Shown here piece after piece: positions 1 to 7,448 of a stretch of DNA of 34,093 bases (positions are counted from its first letter, which is position 1; every line of letters starts with the position of its first letter). The position numbers and the translations under genes were made by a program. The DNA lies in contig JALHND010000019.1 in assembly GCA_022843705.1 (NCBI GenBank), positions 1 to 34,093 of the forward strand, read 5' to 3'. The DNA comes from Burkholderiales bacterium. Its GTDB lineage: Bacteria; Pseudomonadota; Gammaproteobacteria; Burkholderiales; SG8-41. The notes beneath the pieces were generated by a model. It made no database searches. It had not been told where the DNA came from and saw nothing but the letters and a program-made list of their open reading frames with translations.

Positions 1-464
1 TCACCGAGGGTCAGGTCGATGACCCGCATCGCACTGCCGGTCTGCGCGGCGATGGTGTGCCGCAGGGCATCCGCCGACTGTTCGCCGGCGCGCAGCGTGT
101 TGCTCCTTGTCCAGGACAGGCTCAGCAGCAGCAGGCAGAACAGCGTGATGATGATCAGGGCCAGTCCCGGCGGCAGCCAGCGCATGGTGCGTTCACCGAT
201 GCGGATCGACTGTTTGAACTCTTCCGCGAGCTGGTTAATGGTGGTGTCGCTGGCCGGGCCGTGATCCATCCAGCCGAGCACGATGAACAGCACGCTGGCG
301 GTCACGGCGACGAAGGCGAGGCCCTTGTAGAGCTCGAACATCGAGGTGGCGCCGCCGTCATCAAGCAGGCTGGACATGAAGAAGCCGATGACGATCCAGC
401 CGGTCGCGGCGAGGGTGTAGGCCAGTGTCGCGATCAGCGCCAGTCTGGATTTGTTGCGGGTCAT
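1..464 (-). CDS. Membrane sensor/signalling protein, N-terminal part (runs off the left edge)
   Basis: The reading frame opens with ATG at 464 (start MTRNKSRLALIATL) and stays open to base 1, so the C-terminus lies outside the window. Visible are three hydrophobic segments at about residues 8-30, 48-66 and 98-118. After the third comes a probable extracytoplasmic helix with residues like RAGEQSADALRHTI, followed by RVIDLTL. That layout resembles the start of PDC/dCache sensor modules in diguanylate cyclases and histidine kinases, but no output domain can be seen. It lies 11 bases after the stop of the AMMECR1 gene on the same strand, so the two may be co-transcribed. The call as a sensor is inference; membrane location is clear. 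Confidence 0.6.
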   Translation of the reverse strand, partial: MTRNKSRLALIATLAYTLAATGWIVIGFFMSSLLDDGGATSMFELYKGLAFVAVTASVLFIVLGWMDHGPASDTTINQLAEEFKQSIRIGERTMRWLPPGLALIIITLFCLLLLSLSWTRSNTLRAGEQSADALRHTIAAQTGSAMRVIDLTLG

Positions 465-475
465 CCGGGATTCAC

Positions 476-1030
476 TCAGGACTCGCCGTCGCGCCAGCAG
501 GCCACGGTGTAGCGCCGCAGTTCCATCACCGGATCCCAGAAATCCGGCGGAAGGCCGGCCCGGTACTTGAGGTGCGCGAGAAAGTCGGCGGGATCGTCAT
601 GTTCCGCCCAGGCTTCCGGCAGGAAAATGCCGTGATGCTGTCCGTAACGCAGCGCGAGGCCGTGGATGCCCGGATGAATGCCGGCGAGCGCCGCAGCCTC
701 GCTTGAGGTGTCGAGGGCTTCGGGTTTCGACAGCACGGTGACTTCTATTTCCGTGCCGGCCAGTTCATCCGCTGTCAGCGGAGTGAAGCAGGGATCGCGG
801 AGCGCGGCCCCGACGGCATTGGCTGTCACGTCATCGTGAAGCGGGCGCACCGCATCCAGCGTGCCGCGGCGGCCGCGCAGCCGCCCGTCGCGGATCAGCG
901 TAACGAAGGCTGCGCCGGGTGCGTGCAGCCATGCGGCATCGGCGGCGTGGCACTTGCTGTCCCGGCCCAGCGCGCGGCTGATCGCTGTGCGGGCCAGCGG
1001 CAGCAGCAGGTGTCCGGGATTGACGAGCAT
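476..1030 (-). CDS. AMMECR1-domain protein (AmmeMemoRadiSam system protein A-like)
   Basis: This 184-residue protein matches the AMMECR1 fold over its whole length: an N-terminal helix (LLLPLARTAISRAL), AFVTLIRDGRLRG, then RPLHDDVTANAVGAALRD, an EIEVTVLSKPEAL strand and GIHGLALRYGQHHGIFLPE. The ATG at 1030 is chosen because the family starts just before this first helix; an in-frame upstream extension to 1093 looks unrelated. The family function is unsettled. Bacterial members often sit beside a Memo-like protein and a radical SAM enzyme, neither of which is here. Oddly, the usual LRGCIG signature reads LRGRRG (residues 51-56), so the conserved cysteine is missing. It is divergent from ispD, with a 108-bp shared upstream region. 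Confidence 0.85.
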   Translation of the reverse strand: MLVNPGHLLLPLARTAISRALGRDSKCHAADAAWLHAPGAAFVTLIRDGRLRGRRGTLDAVRPLHDDVTANAVGAALRDPCFTPLTADELAGTEIEVTVLSKPEALDTSSEAAALAGIHPGIHGLALRYGQHHGIFLPEAWAEHDDPADFLAHLKYRAGLPPDFWDPVMELRRYTVACWRDGES

Positions 1031-1085
1031 GGCTGGTTTCCGTGTGTGCGCGGTACGGCAATGCCGGGGAAGGGCGGTGTGCTGC

Positions 1086-1094
1086 TGATACAAT
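1086..1094 (+). promoter_or_regulatory. Candidate extended -10 promoter for ispD-ispF
   Basis: TGATACAAT matches an extended -10 element (TGn plus TACAAT), 44 bases upstream of the ispD ATG. No convincing -35 hexamer lies at the normal spacing, which is tolerated for extended -10 promoters. Assigned by eye only. Confidence 0.45.
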
Positions 1095-1138
1095 CCAGCC
1101 CCGATTGCGGTTTTATTCTACGACACCCGAGTCTGCTG

Positions 1139-1837
1139 ATGCCGCGTTATGTTGCCCTGATTCCAGCTGCAGGTAGCGGTTCCCGGATGCTCGCGGAATT
1201 GCCCAAGCAGTATGCGCCTTTGGCGGGCAGGCCGTTGCTCCAGCACGCGGTTTCCACGCTCTGCGCGCACCCGCTGATCAGCCAGGTGTTCGTCGTGCTG
1301 TCGCCGGGTGACCGCCGTTTTGGCGCCTGCGACTGGGGTGCCTGCGGCGACAAGCTGCTCCCCCTGTATTGCGGCGGTGAGACCCGCGCGGCCAGCGTGT
1401 TCAACGGCCTGCTCGCCGCCAATGACGCGATCGACGGCCGGGACTGGGTGCTGGTGCATGATGCCGCGCGACCCTGCCTGCGCGCCGCCGAACTCGATCG
1501 CCTGATTGCGGCAGTGGGTGACGGCGATGCCGGCGGCCTGCTCGCGGTGCCGGTCGCCGACACGCTGAAGCGGGCCAATGCCGAGGGCGAGGTGCTGCAG
1601 ACTGCGCCGCGGGAACACCTGTGGCGCGCGCAGACGCCGCAGATGTTTCGTTACCGGGTGCTGATCGAGGCGCTGCGCCGGGCCGACATTGCCGCGGTGA
1701 CCGACGAATCCAGCGCGGTGGAGCAGACCGGCGCGCGGCCGCTGCTGGTTGCCGGCAGCGAAGCCAACCTCAAGGTGACCTACCCGGAGGATCTGGCGCT
1801 GGCCGAACTGATCCTCGCGCAGCAGGAGCGCAGGTGA
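1139..1837 (+). CDS. ispD: 2-C-methyl-D-erythritol 4-phosphate cytidylyltransferase
   Basis: IspD joins CTP and methylerythritol 4-phosphate to give CDP-ME in the MEP isoprenoid pathway (cytosolic). The 232-residue protein is family length and shows the nucleotide-binding start [15 protein letters not shown] at the CTP site, VHDAARP, VADTLK, the WRAQTPQ motif, TDESSAVE and the C-terminal KVTYPEDL. The start at 1139 places the glycine-rich loop at residue 8 onward as expected; the frame is open further upstream but that sequence has no family match and is antisense to the AMMECR1 gene. Its TGA overlaps the ispF ATG by one base (TGATG at 1835-1839), implying translational coupling. No D/F fusion is present. 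Confidence 0.97.
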   Translation: MPRYVALIPAAGSGSRMLAELPKQYAPLAGRPLLQHAVSTLCAHPLISQVFVVLSPGDRRFGACDWGACGDKLLPLYCGGETRAASVFNGLLAANDAIDGRDWVLVHDAARPCLRAAELDRLIAAVGDGDAGGLLAVPVADTLKRANAEGEVLQTAPREHLWRAQTPQMFRYRVLIEALRRADIAAVTDESSAVEQTGARPLLVAGSEANLKVTYPEDLALAELILAQQERR

Positions 1838-2328
1838 TGCGGATCGGGCAGGGGTTCGACGTGCATGCGCTGGTCGAAGGGCGCCGGCTGGTGATCGGCG
1901 GCGTGACGATACCCTTCGAACGCGGCCTGGCGGGACATTCGGACGCTGACGTGCTGCTGCATGCGCTCTGCGATGCGCTGATCGGCGCGGCCGGGCTCGG
2001 CGACATCGGCCGGCATTTTCCCGATACCGACCCGCGTTACAAGGGCATCGACAGCCGCGAACTGCTGCGCGCCGTGGTGCGCCTGCTGCAGGAGCGCCGG
2101 TACGCGGTGGTCAACGTCGATGCGACCATCATTGCCCAGGCGCCGAAGATGGCGCCGCACATTCCGGGAATGCAGGCGAATATCGCCACCGACCTCGGCA
2201 TTGCCGTGTCCGATGTCAACGTCAAGGCCAAGACCGCGGAGAAACTCGGATTTGTCGGCCGCGGAGAGGGCATCGTTGCGGAGGTCGTGGTGCTGATCCG
2301 GCGCGATGCGCCGCCCGGCGGCGACTGA
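1837..2328 (+). CDS. ispF: 2-C-methyl-D-erythritol 2,4-cyclodiphosphate synthase
   Basis: IspF cyclises CDP-ME 2-phosphate to MEcPP, with release of CMP, two steps after IspD. The 163-residue protein carries the metal-binding start GQGFDVHAL (Asp and His ligands), [19 protein letters not shown], the [18 protein letters not shown] loop and the C-terminal [19 protein letters not shown] that binds the cytidine. It uses the ATG that overlaps the ispD stop, and the short RIGQGFD N-terminus is typical. The homotrimer builds its active site at subunit interfaces, which is family knowledge. Confidence 0.97.
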   Translation: MRIGQGFDVHALVEGRRLVIGGVTIPFERGLAGHSDADVLLHALCDALIGAAGLGDIGRHFPDTDPRYKGIDSRELLRAVVRLLQERRYAVVNVDATIIAQAPKMAPHIPGMQANIATDLGIAVSDVNVKAKTAEKLGFVGRGEGIVAEVVVLIRRDAPPGGD

Positions 2329-2364
2329 CCACGGCCGCCGGGCGGCGCCGGCACTGGCCGGGGC

Positions 2365-2370
2365 TATAAT
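2365..2370 (+). promoter_or_regulatory. Candidate -10 element (TATAAT)
   Basis: A perfect TATAAT lies 33 bases before the ATG of the cyclic-nucleotide-binding-domain gene, within an otherwise very GC-rich gap after ispF. No -35 box is evident at 16-18 bases upstream, so an activator may be required, or the gene may be read from the ispDF promoter. Confidence 0.4.
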
Positions 2371-2403
2371 CGTTTTCCGGCGGAAATGCAGAAAAAGGAC
2401 CTT

Positions 2404-2883
2404 ATGAGCGGCGCTGAATGGGCACCCGTATTCAGGCGCACGGAACCTGACCGCGCATCACCCGACGTGCTGGCGCTGCCGCACTGGGAGGACGCGCAAT
2501 GGGGGACATTGCTGCAGTTCACCGCGCCGCGCCCCTTCCGCGCGAGCGAAGTGGTGATCCAGCGTGCCGCCGCGGATCGCACGCTGTACCTGGTGGCCGC
2601 CGGATCGCTGGAGGTGGGGGTGACCCATGTCGACGGTGTCAGCATGACCTCGCTGGCGCGCATCAGCGCCGGCAGCATTCTCGGTGAGCAGTCTTTTTTC
2701 GACGGCCAGCCGCGCTCGGCCAACGTCTGGGCCGTGACCGACGGCACCCTGCTGCTGCTGCCCTTCGAGGAATTTTCGCGCTTCGGCGACGCGGAGCCGG
2801 CACTGGCGCGGGATTTCCTGTTCGCGATGGCGCGGGTGCTGTCGATCCGCCTGCGCAATACCTCATTCCGGCTGCGCCGCTAG
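2404..2883 (+). CDS. Stand-alone cyclic-nucleotide-binding-domain protein (Crp/Fnr-like sensor domain)
   Basis: About residues 35-145 form one cNMP-binding jelly roll: an early strand pair (LLQFTAPRPFRASEVVIQRA), LYLVAAGSLEVGV, ISAGSILGEQSFFDGQPRSANVWAVTDGTLLLLPFEEF. The GEQSFFDGQPRSA stretch corresponds to the phosphate-binding cassette, with Glu and Arg kept, so cAMP or c-di-GMP binding is possible. The chain (159 residues) ends after the C-helix and has no helix-turn-helix, so it is unlikely to bind DNA as Crp does. ATG 2404 is preferred over 2386 because AAGGA (2395-2399) precedes it at good spacing. Its stop codon shares the palindrome CTAG with the stop of envZ on the other strand. Partner and ligand are unknown. 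Confidence 0.8.
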   Translation: MSGAEWAPVFRRTEPDRASPDVLALPHWEDAQWGTLLQFTAPRPFRASEVVIQRAAADRTLYLVAAGSLEVGVTHVDGVSMTSLARISAGSILGEQSFFDGQPRSANVWAVTDGTLLLLPFEEFSRFGDAEPALARDFLFAMARVLSIRLRNTSFRLRR

Positions 2884-4199
2884 CCGCGCGCCTCCTTTGC
2901 CGGGGGCAGTTCAACGCGGGCGCGCAGCCCGCCGCCTTCGCGTGGCAGCAGCCGCACCGATCCGCCGTGCAGCCGCGCGATGCGGTCGACGATGGCGAGG
3001 CCGAGTCCGGTGCCGCTGGTCGAACGCGCGCTGTCCATGCGGGTGAAGGGTTGCAGCATGCGCTGCGCGTCTGCGGCGGGGATGCCGGGGCCGCGGTCCC
3101 GCACTTCAAGGTATGCGCCCGCCTGATCCTGCCCGGTGACGACTTCGGCATTGCCGCCGCCGTGGCGCAGGGCGTTGTCGATCAGGTTGGCCAGCACTCT
3201 TTGCATCGCCTGCGCGCGCAGCGGCAGCGGCGGCAGCGGCGAGGGCATGAAACGCACGGCCTTGCCGCTGCGGGTGTAACGCTCGACCACCGCCTGTGCC
3301 AGGACGTTGAGATCGGTGTCGCCGGCCACTGCTTCGGCATCCACCGGGCGCGCGAAGTCGAGGAACTGGCCGATCGCGGCATCGATGTCGCCGATGTCCT
3401 CGGCGACGCCGGCCTTGAGATCGGCGGAGCCGTGGTCATCGAGCATTTCCAGCGCAAGCCGGATCCGGGCCAGTGGTGTGCGCAGGTCGTGGGAAACCCC
3501 GGCGAGCAGCAGCGCGCGCTCCTCGTCCTGGCGCCGGAGGTCGGCCGCCATCTGGTTGAAGGCGCGCGACAGCGTGCGGATCTCCGCGGGGCCGTCTTCC
3601 GCGACCTGCGGCGGGGTTGCGCCGCGCCCGAGCACTTCCGCCGCGCGTGTCAGTTCGCGCAGTGGCCGGTTGATGCGCGCGACGATGAGGAAGGCGCCGA
3701 TCACTGCCAGCGCGAGCACCAGCGCGCCCCAGCCGATCCAGCGCAGCGGCGCATTGCGCTCGATGCGCGAGCGCGGCAGCGACACCCAGAATTCCTCGTT
3801 GTCGATGCGGAAGCTGACCCACACGCCGGACACGCCCTCGCGTTCCAGGGCGAGGCGCGTCTGCGGTCCGAGCTGTTCGCGCAGCCGGGCCTCCATGATG
3901 CGCAGGAAGGGGCGGTCCGGCAGCGCGGGCGCCGCTTCCACGGGGTCGCCGGCGTAGACCTGGATGCCTTCGCGCTGGGCCAGTTCGTCGAGCAGCGCGA
4001 AACGGCGCCCGGGATCGGCAGTGACCAGCGCCGCGCGAGTCAGGTTGACCACGCTGATCACCTGCTGTGCGGCCTGCAGCGCGCGCGGCTCGATCTCGGA
4101 GGCGCGGAATATCTGCAGCCAGGCGAGATGGGCAACGACCAGCAGCGCGGCGATCAGCAATACGCTGCGCCACAGCAGTGTGCGCGGCCAGAGGGTCAC
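2880..4199 (-). CDS. envZ: EnvZ-type sensor histidine kinase
   Basis: An inner-membrane kinase of 439 residues with classical EnvZ order: TM1 about 11-30, a periplasmic loop to about 150, TM2 about 153-174, HAMP about 175-228, dimerisation/phosphoacceptor helix with GVSHDLRTPLARIRLALEML (His237), N box NLIDNALRHGGG (from 338), G1 DRGPGIP and G2 GTGLGLAIVDRI (about 396). It would phosphorylate and dephosphorylate the OmpR-type regulator encoded just upstream on the same strand. The 102-bp gap between the two is filled by an inverted GATTGGT-type repeat that could form a hairpin in the shared transcript. The signal is not evident from sequence; EnvZ relatives respond to osmolarity or acid. Betaproteobacterial members are also called RisS. 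Confidence 0.92.
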   Translation of the reverse strand: MTLWPRTLLWRSVLLIAALLVVAHLAWLQIFRASEIEPRALQAAQQVISVVNLTRAALVTADPGRRFALLDELAQREGIQVYAGDPVEAAPALPDRPFLRIMEARLREQLGPQTRLALEREGVSGVWVSFRIDNEEFWVSLPRSRIERNAPLRWIGWGALVLALAVIGAFLIVARINRPLRELTRAAEVLGRGATPPQVAEDGPAEIRTLSRAFNQMAADLRRQDEERALLLAGVSHDLRTPLARIRLALEMLDDHGSADLKAGVAEDIGDIDAAIGQFLDFARPVDAEAVAGDTDLNVLAQAVVERYTRSGKAVRFMPSPLPPLPLRAQAMQRVLANLIDNALRHGGGNAEVVTGQDQAGAYLEVRDRGPGIPAADAQRMLQPFTRMDSARSTSGTGLGLAIVDRIARLHGGSVRLLPREGGGLRARVELPPAKEARG

Positions 4200-4209
4200 G
4201 GCTGGGAGA

Positions 4210-4300
4210 CCGGTGATTGGTGACTGGTAATTGGTGATTGGTCGAGGCGCGCAGCGTCCATGGTTTTACCCATTACCATTCACCAATTACCAATCACCGG
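4210..4300. repeat. Intergenic inverted repeat of GATTGGT-type units
   Basis: The left arm (4210-4242) is a run of degenerate 7-8-base units such as GGTGATT and GGTAATT. The right arm (about 4268-4300) is the same unit family inverted. The outer 12 bases match perfectly as inverted repeats (CCGGTGATTGGT at 4210-4221 and its complement at 4289-4300), and GGTAATTGGT (4226-4235) also has an inverted counterpart (4282-4291). It sits entirely between the ompR stop and the envZ start, so RNA from this operon could fold into a long stem here. Confidence 0.8.
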
Positions 4301-4301
4301 C

Positions 4302-5033
4302 TTACTGGCTCTTGCCGTCAGGGATAAAGACATAACCAAAGCCCCACACGGTCTGGATGAAGACCGGTTTGGCGGAGTCGGGTTCGATCAGCTTGCGCAG
4401 CCGCGATACCTGCACGTCGATCGAGCGGTCGAAGGCGCCGAATTCGCGGCCGCGCGCCATTTCCATCAGCTTGTCGCGCGACATCGGCGTGCGCGGATGT
4501 TCGGCCAGCACCTTCAGCAACGCGAACTCTCCGGTGGTGAGCGTGATTTCGGCGCCGGCCCTGGTCAGGCTGCGCGTGCCGAGGTTGAGACGGAATTCGC
4601 CGAACTCGATGACCTGGGCGGCAGCGCCCGGGGCGCCGGGGGGCGCCGGCGGCGGCTGGCGGCGCAGCACGGCCTGGATGCGTGCCACCAGCTCCCGCGG
4701 ATTGAAGGGCTTGGGCATGTAATCGTCGGCGCCGATTTCGAGGCCGACGATGCGGTCGACGTCATCGCCCTTGGCGGTGAGCATGATGATCGGCATCGTT
4801 TCGCCGCCGCCGCGCAGCCGCCGGCAGATCGACAGGCCGTCCTCGCCCGGCAGCATCAGGTCGAGGATCATCAGTTCGTAACGCTCGCGGGCAAGCTGGC
4901 GGTTCATTTCCACGGCGTCGGCGACCACGCGCACGGCGTAACCCTGTTCGGCGAGGTAGCGGTTGAGCAGGTCGCGCAGCCTTGCATCGTCGTCGACCAC
5001 CAGGATCCGGGTTTTTATCTGTGTCTGTGTCAT
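4302..5033 (-). CDS. ompR: OmpR-type response regulator
   Basis: A 243-residue two-domain transcription factor. The receiver (about 1-123) has the acidic pair in VVDDDARLRD (Asp14/15), phosphoacceptor Asp58 in MILDLMLPGEDG, Thr86 in MLTAKGDD and Lys108 in YMPKPF. A Pro/Ala-rich linker (about 127-139) leads to a winged-helix DNA-binding domain (about 142-240) with LTTGEFALLKVL, DRSIDVQVSRLRKLIE and the OmpR-like tail QTVWGFGYVFIPDG. The ATG at 5033 gives the normal family N-terminus; an in-frame ATG at 5069 would add 12 residues. It is first in a two-gene unit with envZ and divergent from the small secreted-protein gene at 5301, across a 267-bp gap that probably holds both promoters. Confidence 0.95.
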   Translation of the reverse strand: MTQTQIKTRILVVDDDARLRDLLNRYLAEQGYAVRVVADAVEMNRQLARERYELMILDLMLPGEDGLSICRRLRGGGETMPIIMLTAKGDDVDRIVGLEIGADDYMPKPFNPRELVARIQAVLRRQPPPAPPGAPGAAAQVIEFGEFRLNLGTRSLTRAGAEITLTTGEFALLKVLAEHPRTPMSRDKLMEMARGREFGAFDRSIDVQVSRLRKLIEPDSAKPVFIQTVWGFGYVFIPDGKSQ

Positions 5034-5300
5034 GTCACCATCGTACCCAGTTCGGGACAAGCTAGCCATGCCTTTGAAACAAACTCTTACAAATCACCGG
5101 GGCTGCGGCCGTGCCATGGCGCTTCGCATCGGGTCATATGGCAACAGACGCTTACACAATGACCCCGGGCGGCAACAATCTGTTTACAGCGGATGCCGAA
5201 GATGGCGGCAATGTGTTTGCGGGCACGGATACAATTGACGGCATGGCAAGACCGGCGCCGGCCGGTTTGTGCCTGTGGAATTCGAAACGGAGCGTGGTGC

Positions 5301-5561
5301 ATGAAAATCTGGCTGTCGATTCTTCTGGCGGTTGCAGCCTTGCAGGCTGTGCCGGCGGCTGCCGGGCCGTGGCGCGAACTGCGCGCCCAGGGGCAGCCTG
5401 ATCGCTCCGACCGCGGCCCGCAGCGCCAGCGCGGTGACCGGCCCGAACGTTTCGAGCGCCAGGAACGTCCGCAGCGCCTGTCTGACGAGGAGCGCCGCGG
5501 CCTGCACCGTGACCTCGACAAGGCGCGCCGGGAAATCTACAAACCCCGTCGCGAACGCTGA
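5301..5561 (+). CDS. Small secreted, highly basic Arg/Gln/Glu-rich protein
   Basis: An 86-residue protein with a clear signal peptide (MKIWLSILLAVAALQAVPAAA, cleavage probable near residue 21). The mature part of about 65 residues is low in hydrophobics and rich in Arg, Gln, Glu and Asp, with repeats of the DRPERFERQERPQR kind, ending in a predicted helix (LSDEERRGLHRDLDKARREI). The start is supported by GGAG (5289-5292) eight bases upstream. I do not recognise a named family beyond a resemblance to small periplasmic proteins seen near two-component genes. Divergence from ompR suggests, but does not prove, control by that regulator. Confidence 0.7.
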   Translation: MKIWLSILLAVAALQAVPAAAGPWRELRAQGQPDRSDRGPQRQRGDRPERFERQERPQRLSDEERRGLHRDLDKARREIYKPRRER

Positions 5562-5871
5562 CCGCAGGTTGTTGATTTGCATGCGCTTTGCGCGCCGGGC
5601 ACTACCCGCTGCGGAGGCGGCATGCCGCTTCCCGGCCTGTCGGATGCCTTCGCACATCGCGGAATTCCGCCTGTCTCTTGTTATGGGTTATTGATAAATA
5701 CTTGATTTTATTGATAAATATTTCAAGGCTCAGCTTCGAGCCGGGACGAGCCTCGCTTTTCAGTGGGGGCGAACGCTAGAATGACAGCTGAAACCGAAGC
5801 GGCGGCATGTCCGCGATTTCCGGAATTTCCGCGGTCCGCCAAGTACTTACAATACGAAGGGATCAGCCACC
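5562..5871. other. 310-bp intergenic region with AT-rich direct repeats
   Basis: No convincing gene. The left part is GC-rich. From about 5680 to 5725 the composition turns sharply AT-rich and holds two exact 13-base direct repeats, TTATTGATAAATA, at 5688-5700 and 5708-5720 (20-base period). This is the fourth, most diverged copy of the AT-rich element described at 17267. Further right are a -10-like TAGAAT (5777-5782) and TACAAT (5848-5853), without clear -35 boxes, which may serve the DGQHR gene. Confidence 0.6.
5693..5720 (-). repeat. AT-rich dispersed element, copy D
   Basis: Read on the minus strand, it matches the fadL copy (23171-23198) at 22 of 28 bases, including 14 consecutive identical bases TATCAATAAAATCA. 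It lies about 150 bp upstream of the DGQHR gene. Confidence 0.65.
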
Positions 5872-7005
5872 ATGCTGGCAACGCGCATAAGACAAAAAGA
5901 TGGCGTGTTCTATTTTGCAAGTTATCCGGCAAAGGAGGTGCTGGAGCGGGTCCGGTTCATCAGCCGTTTTTATGGCGAAGGTGAGCAGATTGCGCCGCAA
6001 AGCCTGCCCCAGCATGACGAAATCGCCCAGTTCATCGCGCGTGTCGAAAGCACCGACGAGGCTTTCCAGCGCCAGATGTCGAAATCAAAGGTGCGCCAGC
6101 TGCGCAACTTCTACGAAATGGCGGTCAGCCAGCCGCCGATTCCCGGCACCGTGCTGCTGTTTACTTCCGATGAGCTGCGTTTCACCGCGCTGCCGGGGCA
6201 GGAGTCGGTGGGCAACCTCGCGGAGCCCTCGTCCAAATACCTGATCATCGACGGCCAGCATCGCCTGGCTGCGCTGAAGTTCTACCTGATGGAGCACCCG
6301 GCGGAAGCCTCGTCGATCAACGTGCCCTGCGTGATTTTCGACGGCCGCAGCGAGGACTTTGCCGCCGAGATGTTCGTGATCATCAATTCGACGCCGACGC
6401 GCATCAACAAGAGCCACCTGGTCGACCTCTACGAGCGCGTGTCCTGGGCCGATCCGGACAAGCGTTTCGCCGCGCGCCTCGTCGAAGACCTCTACAAGGA
6501 GGATGACAGCCCGCTGCAGTACCGCATCAACCGCCTCGGCGGGCGCAGCCAGAAGGACAAGTGGATCCTGCAGGCGGAGCTGTTCAACGAGCTGCATCGC
6601 TGGGTCAGCAGCGACTGGCGCAAGATCAGCCGCACCAGCAACCTTTACCGCGAAAGCGAACGTTTCTACGAAATCATCCGCGACTTCCTGAAGGCGGCGC
6701 AGCGCGTCTGGGGTGATGCCTGGGGGCACGAAACCTGGCAGGTGACCAAGCCGGTGACGCTGAAGGCGATGATCCGCGTCTGCGCCGACCTCGCGCGCGC
6801 GGATGCCGAGCCGGCGCAGGGCCGGCAGAAGCGCTGGGAGGAGAGGCTGTCGCCCTGGTCGGCACAGAAGGCCCAGTTCAAGGGGGACGGATTCTACGAA
6901 CGGTTTCCCGCGAAAGGGCAGACCGAAAGGGTCACCCGCATCCACCGCGACCTCGCGCGCTGGGCGGGCATCGAGATCAAGGCCAAGGCACGCGCCAAGG
7001 CCTGA
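5872..7005 (+). CDS. Orphan DGQHR-domain protein (DndB-like, ParB/Srx-related fold)
   Basis: A 377-residue protein with the defining DGQHR signature in YLIIDGQHRLAALKFYL (DGQHR at 127-131), a second conserved block FVIINSTPTRINKSHLVDLY (about 168-187), and an all-helical C-terminal half. The family includes DndB/DptB, the regulator or accessory of DNA phosphorothioation, and many lone homologues of unknown role. No dndA, C, D, E or restriction genes are near, so this is an orphan. The start ATG 5872 follows AAGGGA at about 14 bases; it follows the AT-rich gap and is convergent with the RidA gene 16 bp away. Defence or DNA-modification roles are inference; housekeeping use is equally possible. 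Confidence 0.8.
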   Translation: MLATRIRQKDGVFYFASYPAKEVLERVRFISRFYGEGEQIAPQSLPQHDEIAQFIARVESTDEAFQRQMSKSKVRQLRNFYEMAVSQPPIPGTVLLFTSDELRFTALPGQESVGNLAEPSSKYLIIDGQHRLAALKFYLMEHPAEASSINVPCVIFDGRSEDFAAEMFVIINSTPTRINKSHLVDLYERVSWADPDKRFAARLVEDLYKEDDSPLQYRINRLGGRSQKDKWILQAELFNELHRWVSSDWRKISRTSNLYRESERFYEIIRDFLKAAQRVWGDAWGHETWQVTKPVTLKAMIRVCADLARADAEPAQGRQKRWEERLSPWSAQKAQFKGDGFYERFPAKGQTERVTRIHRDLARWAGIEIKAKARAKA

Positions 7006-7021
7006 TCCCGGCGGGCGGTTG

Positions 7022-7372
7022 TTACTTGACCGCCTGCACCATGATTTCCACCAGCGTGTCCGGCGAGCCCAGGCGGGCTTCGACGCAGGCGCGTGCCGGC
7101 AGATTCTGCTGATCGGCCCAGGCCGCCCAGGCTTCGTCCATTTCCGGCTTGGCGCGCATGTCGCTGATCCAGATCGTCGCGGTCAGCAGCTTCGACTTGT
7201 CGGTGCCCGCGGTTTTCAGCAGGGCATCGATCTTGGCGAGGATTTCCGCGGTCTGGGCGCGCATGCCCTTGCTGCGGTCGTCGGCGGTGATGCCGGCGAG
7301 ATAGACCGTGTTGCCGTGAACCACGGCGCGGGACAGGCGCTTGTCGCTGTTGAATCGCTTGATGTCGCTCAT
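7022..7372 (-). CDS. RidA/YjgF/UK114 family protein
   Basis: A 116-residue protein matching the RidA fold throughout: RFNSDKRLSRAVVHGNTVYLAGITADD, AEILAKIDALLKTAGTDKSKLLTATIWISDM, then LPARACVEARLGSPDTLVEIMVQAV. The Arg in ARACVEARL is at the position that binds the carboxylate of enamine/imine substrates in active RidA proteins, so deaminase activity is plausible. The opening RFNSDKRLSRAVV is more typical of the Rid subfamilies than of archetypal RidA. A small membrane protein gene lies 76 bp upstream on the same strand. Confidence 0.9.
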   Translation of the reverse strand: MSDIKRFNSDKRLSRAVVHGNTVYLAGITADDRSKGMRAQTAEILAKIDALLKTAGTDKSKLLTATIWISDMRAKPEMDEAWAAWADQQNLPARACVEARLGSPDTLVEIMVQAVK

Positions 7373-7448
7373 TGATGTCGCTCCTTGAGGGTGTTGAAGA
7401 TGAAGGCTGCGTTTCCGGACATGCCGGAGCGCGGTCCGGCCGGCGCAG

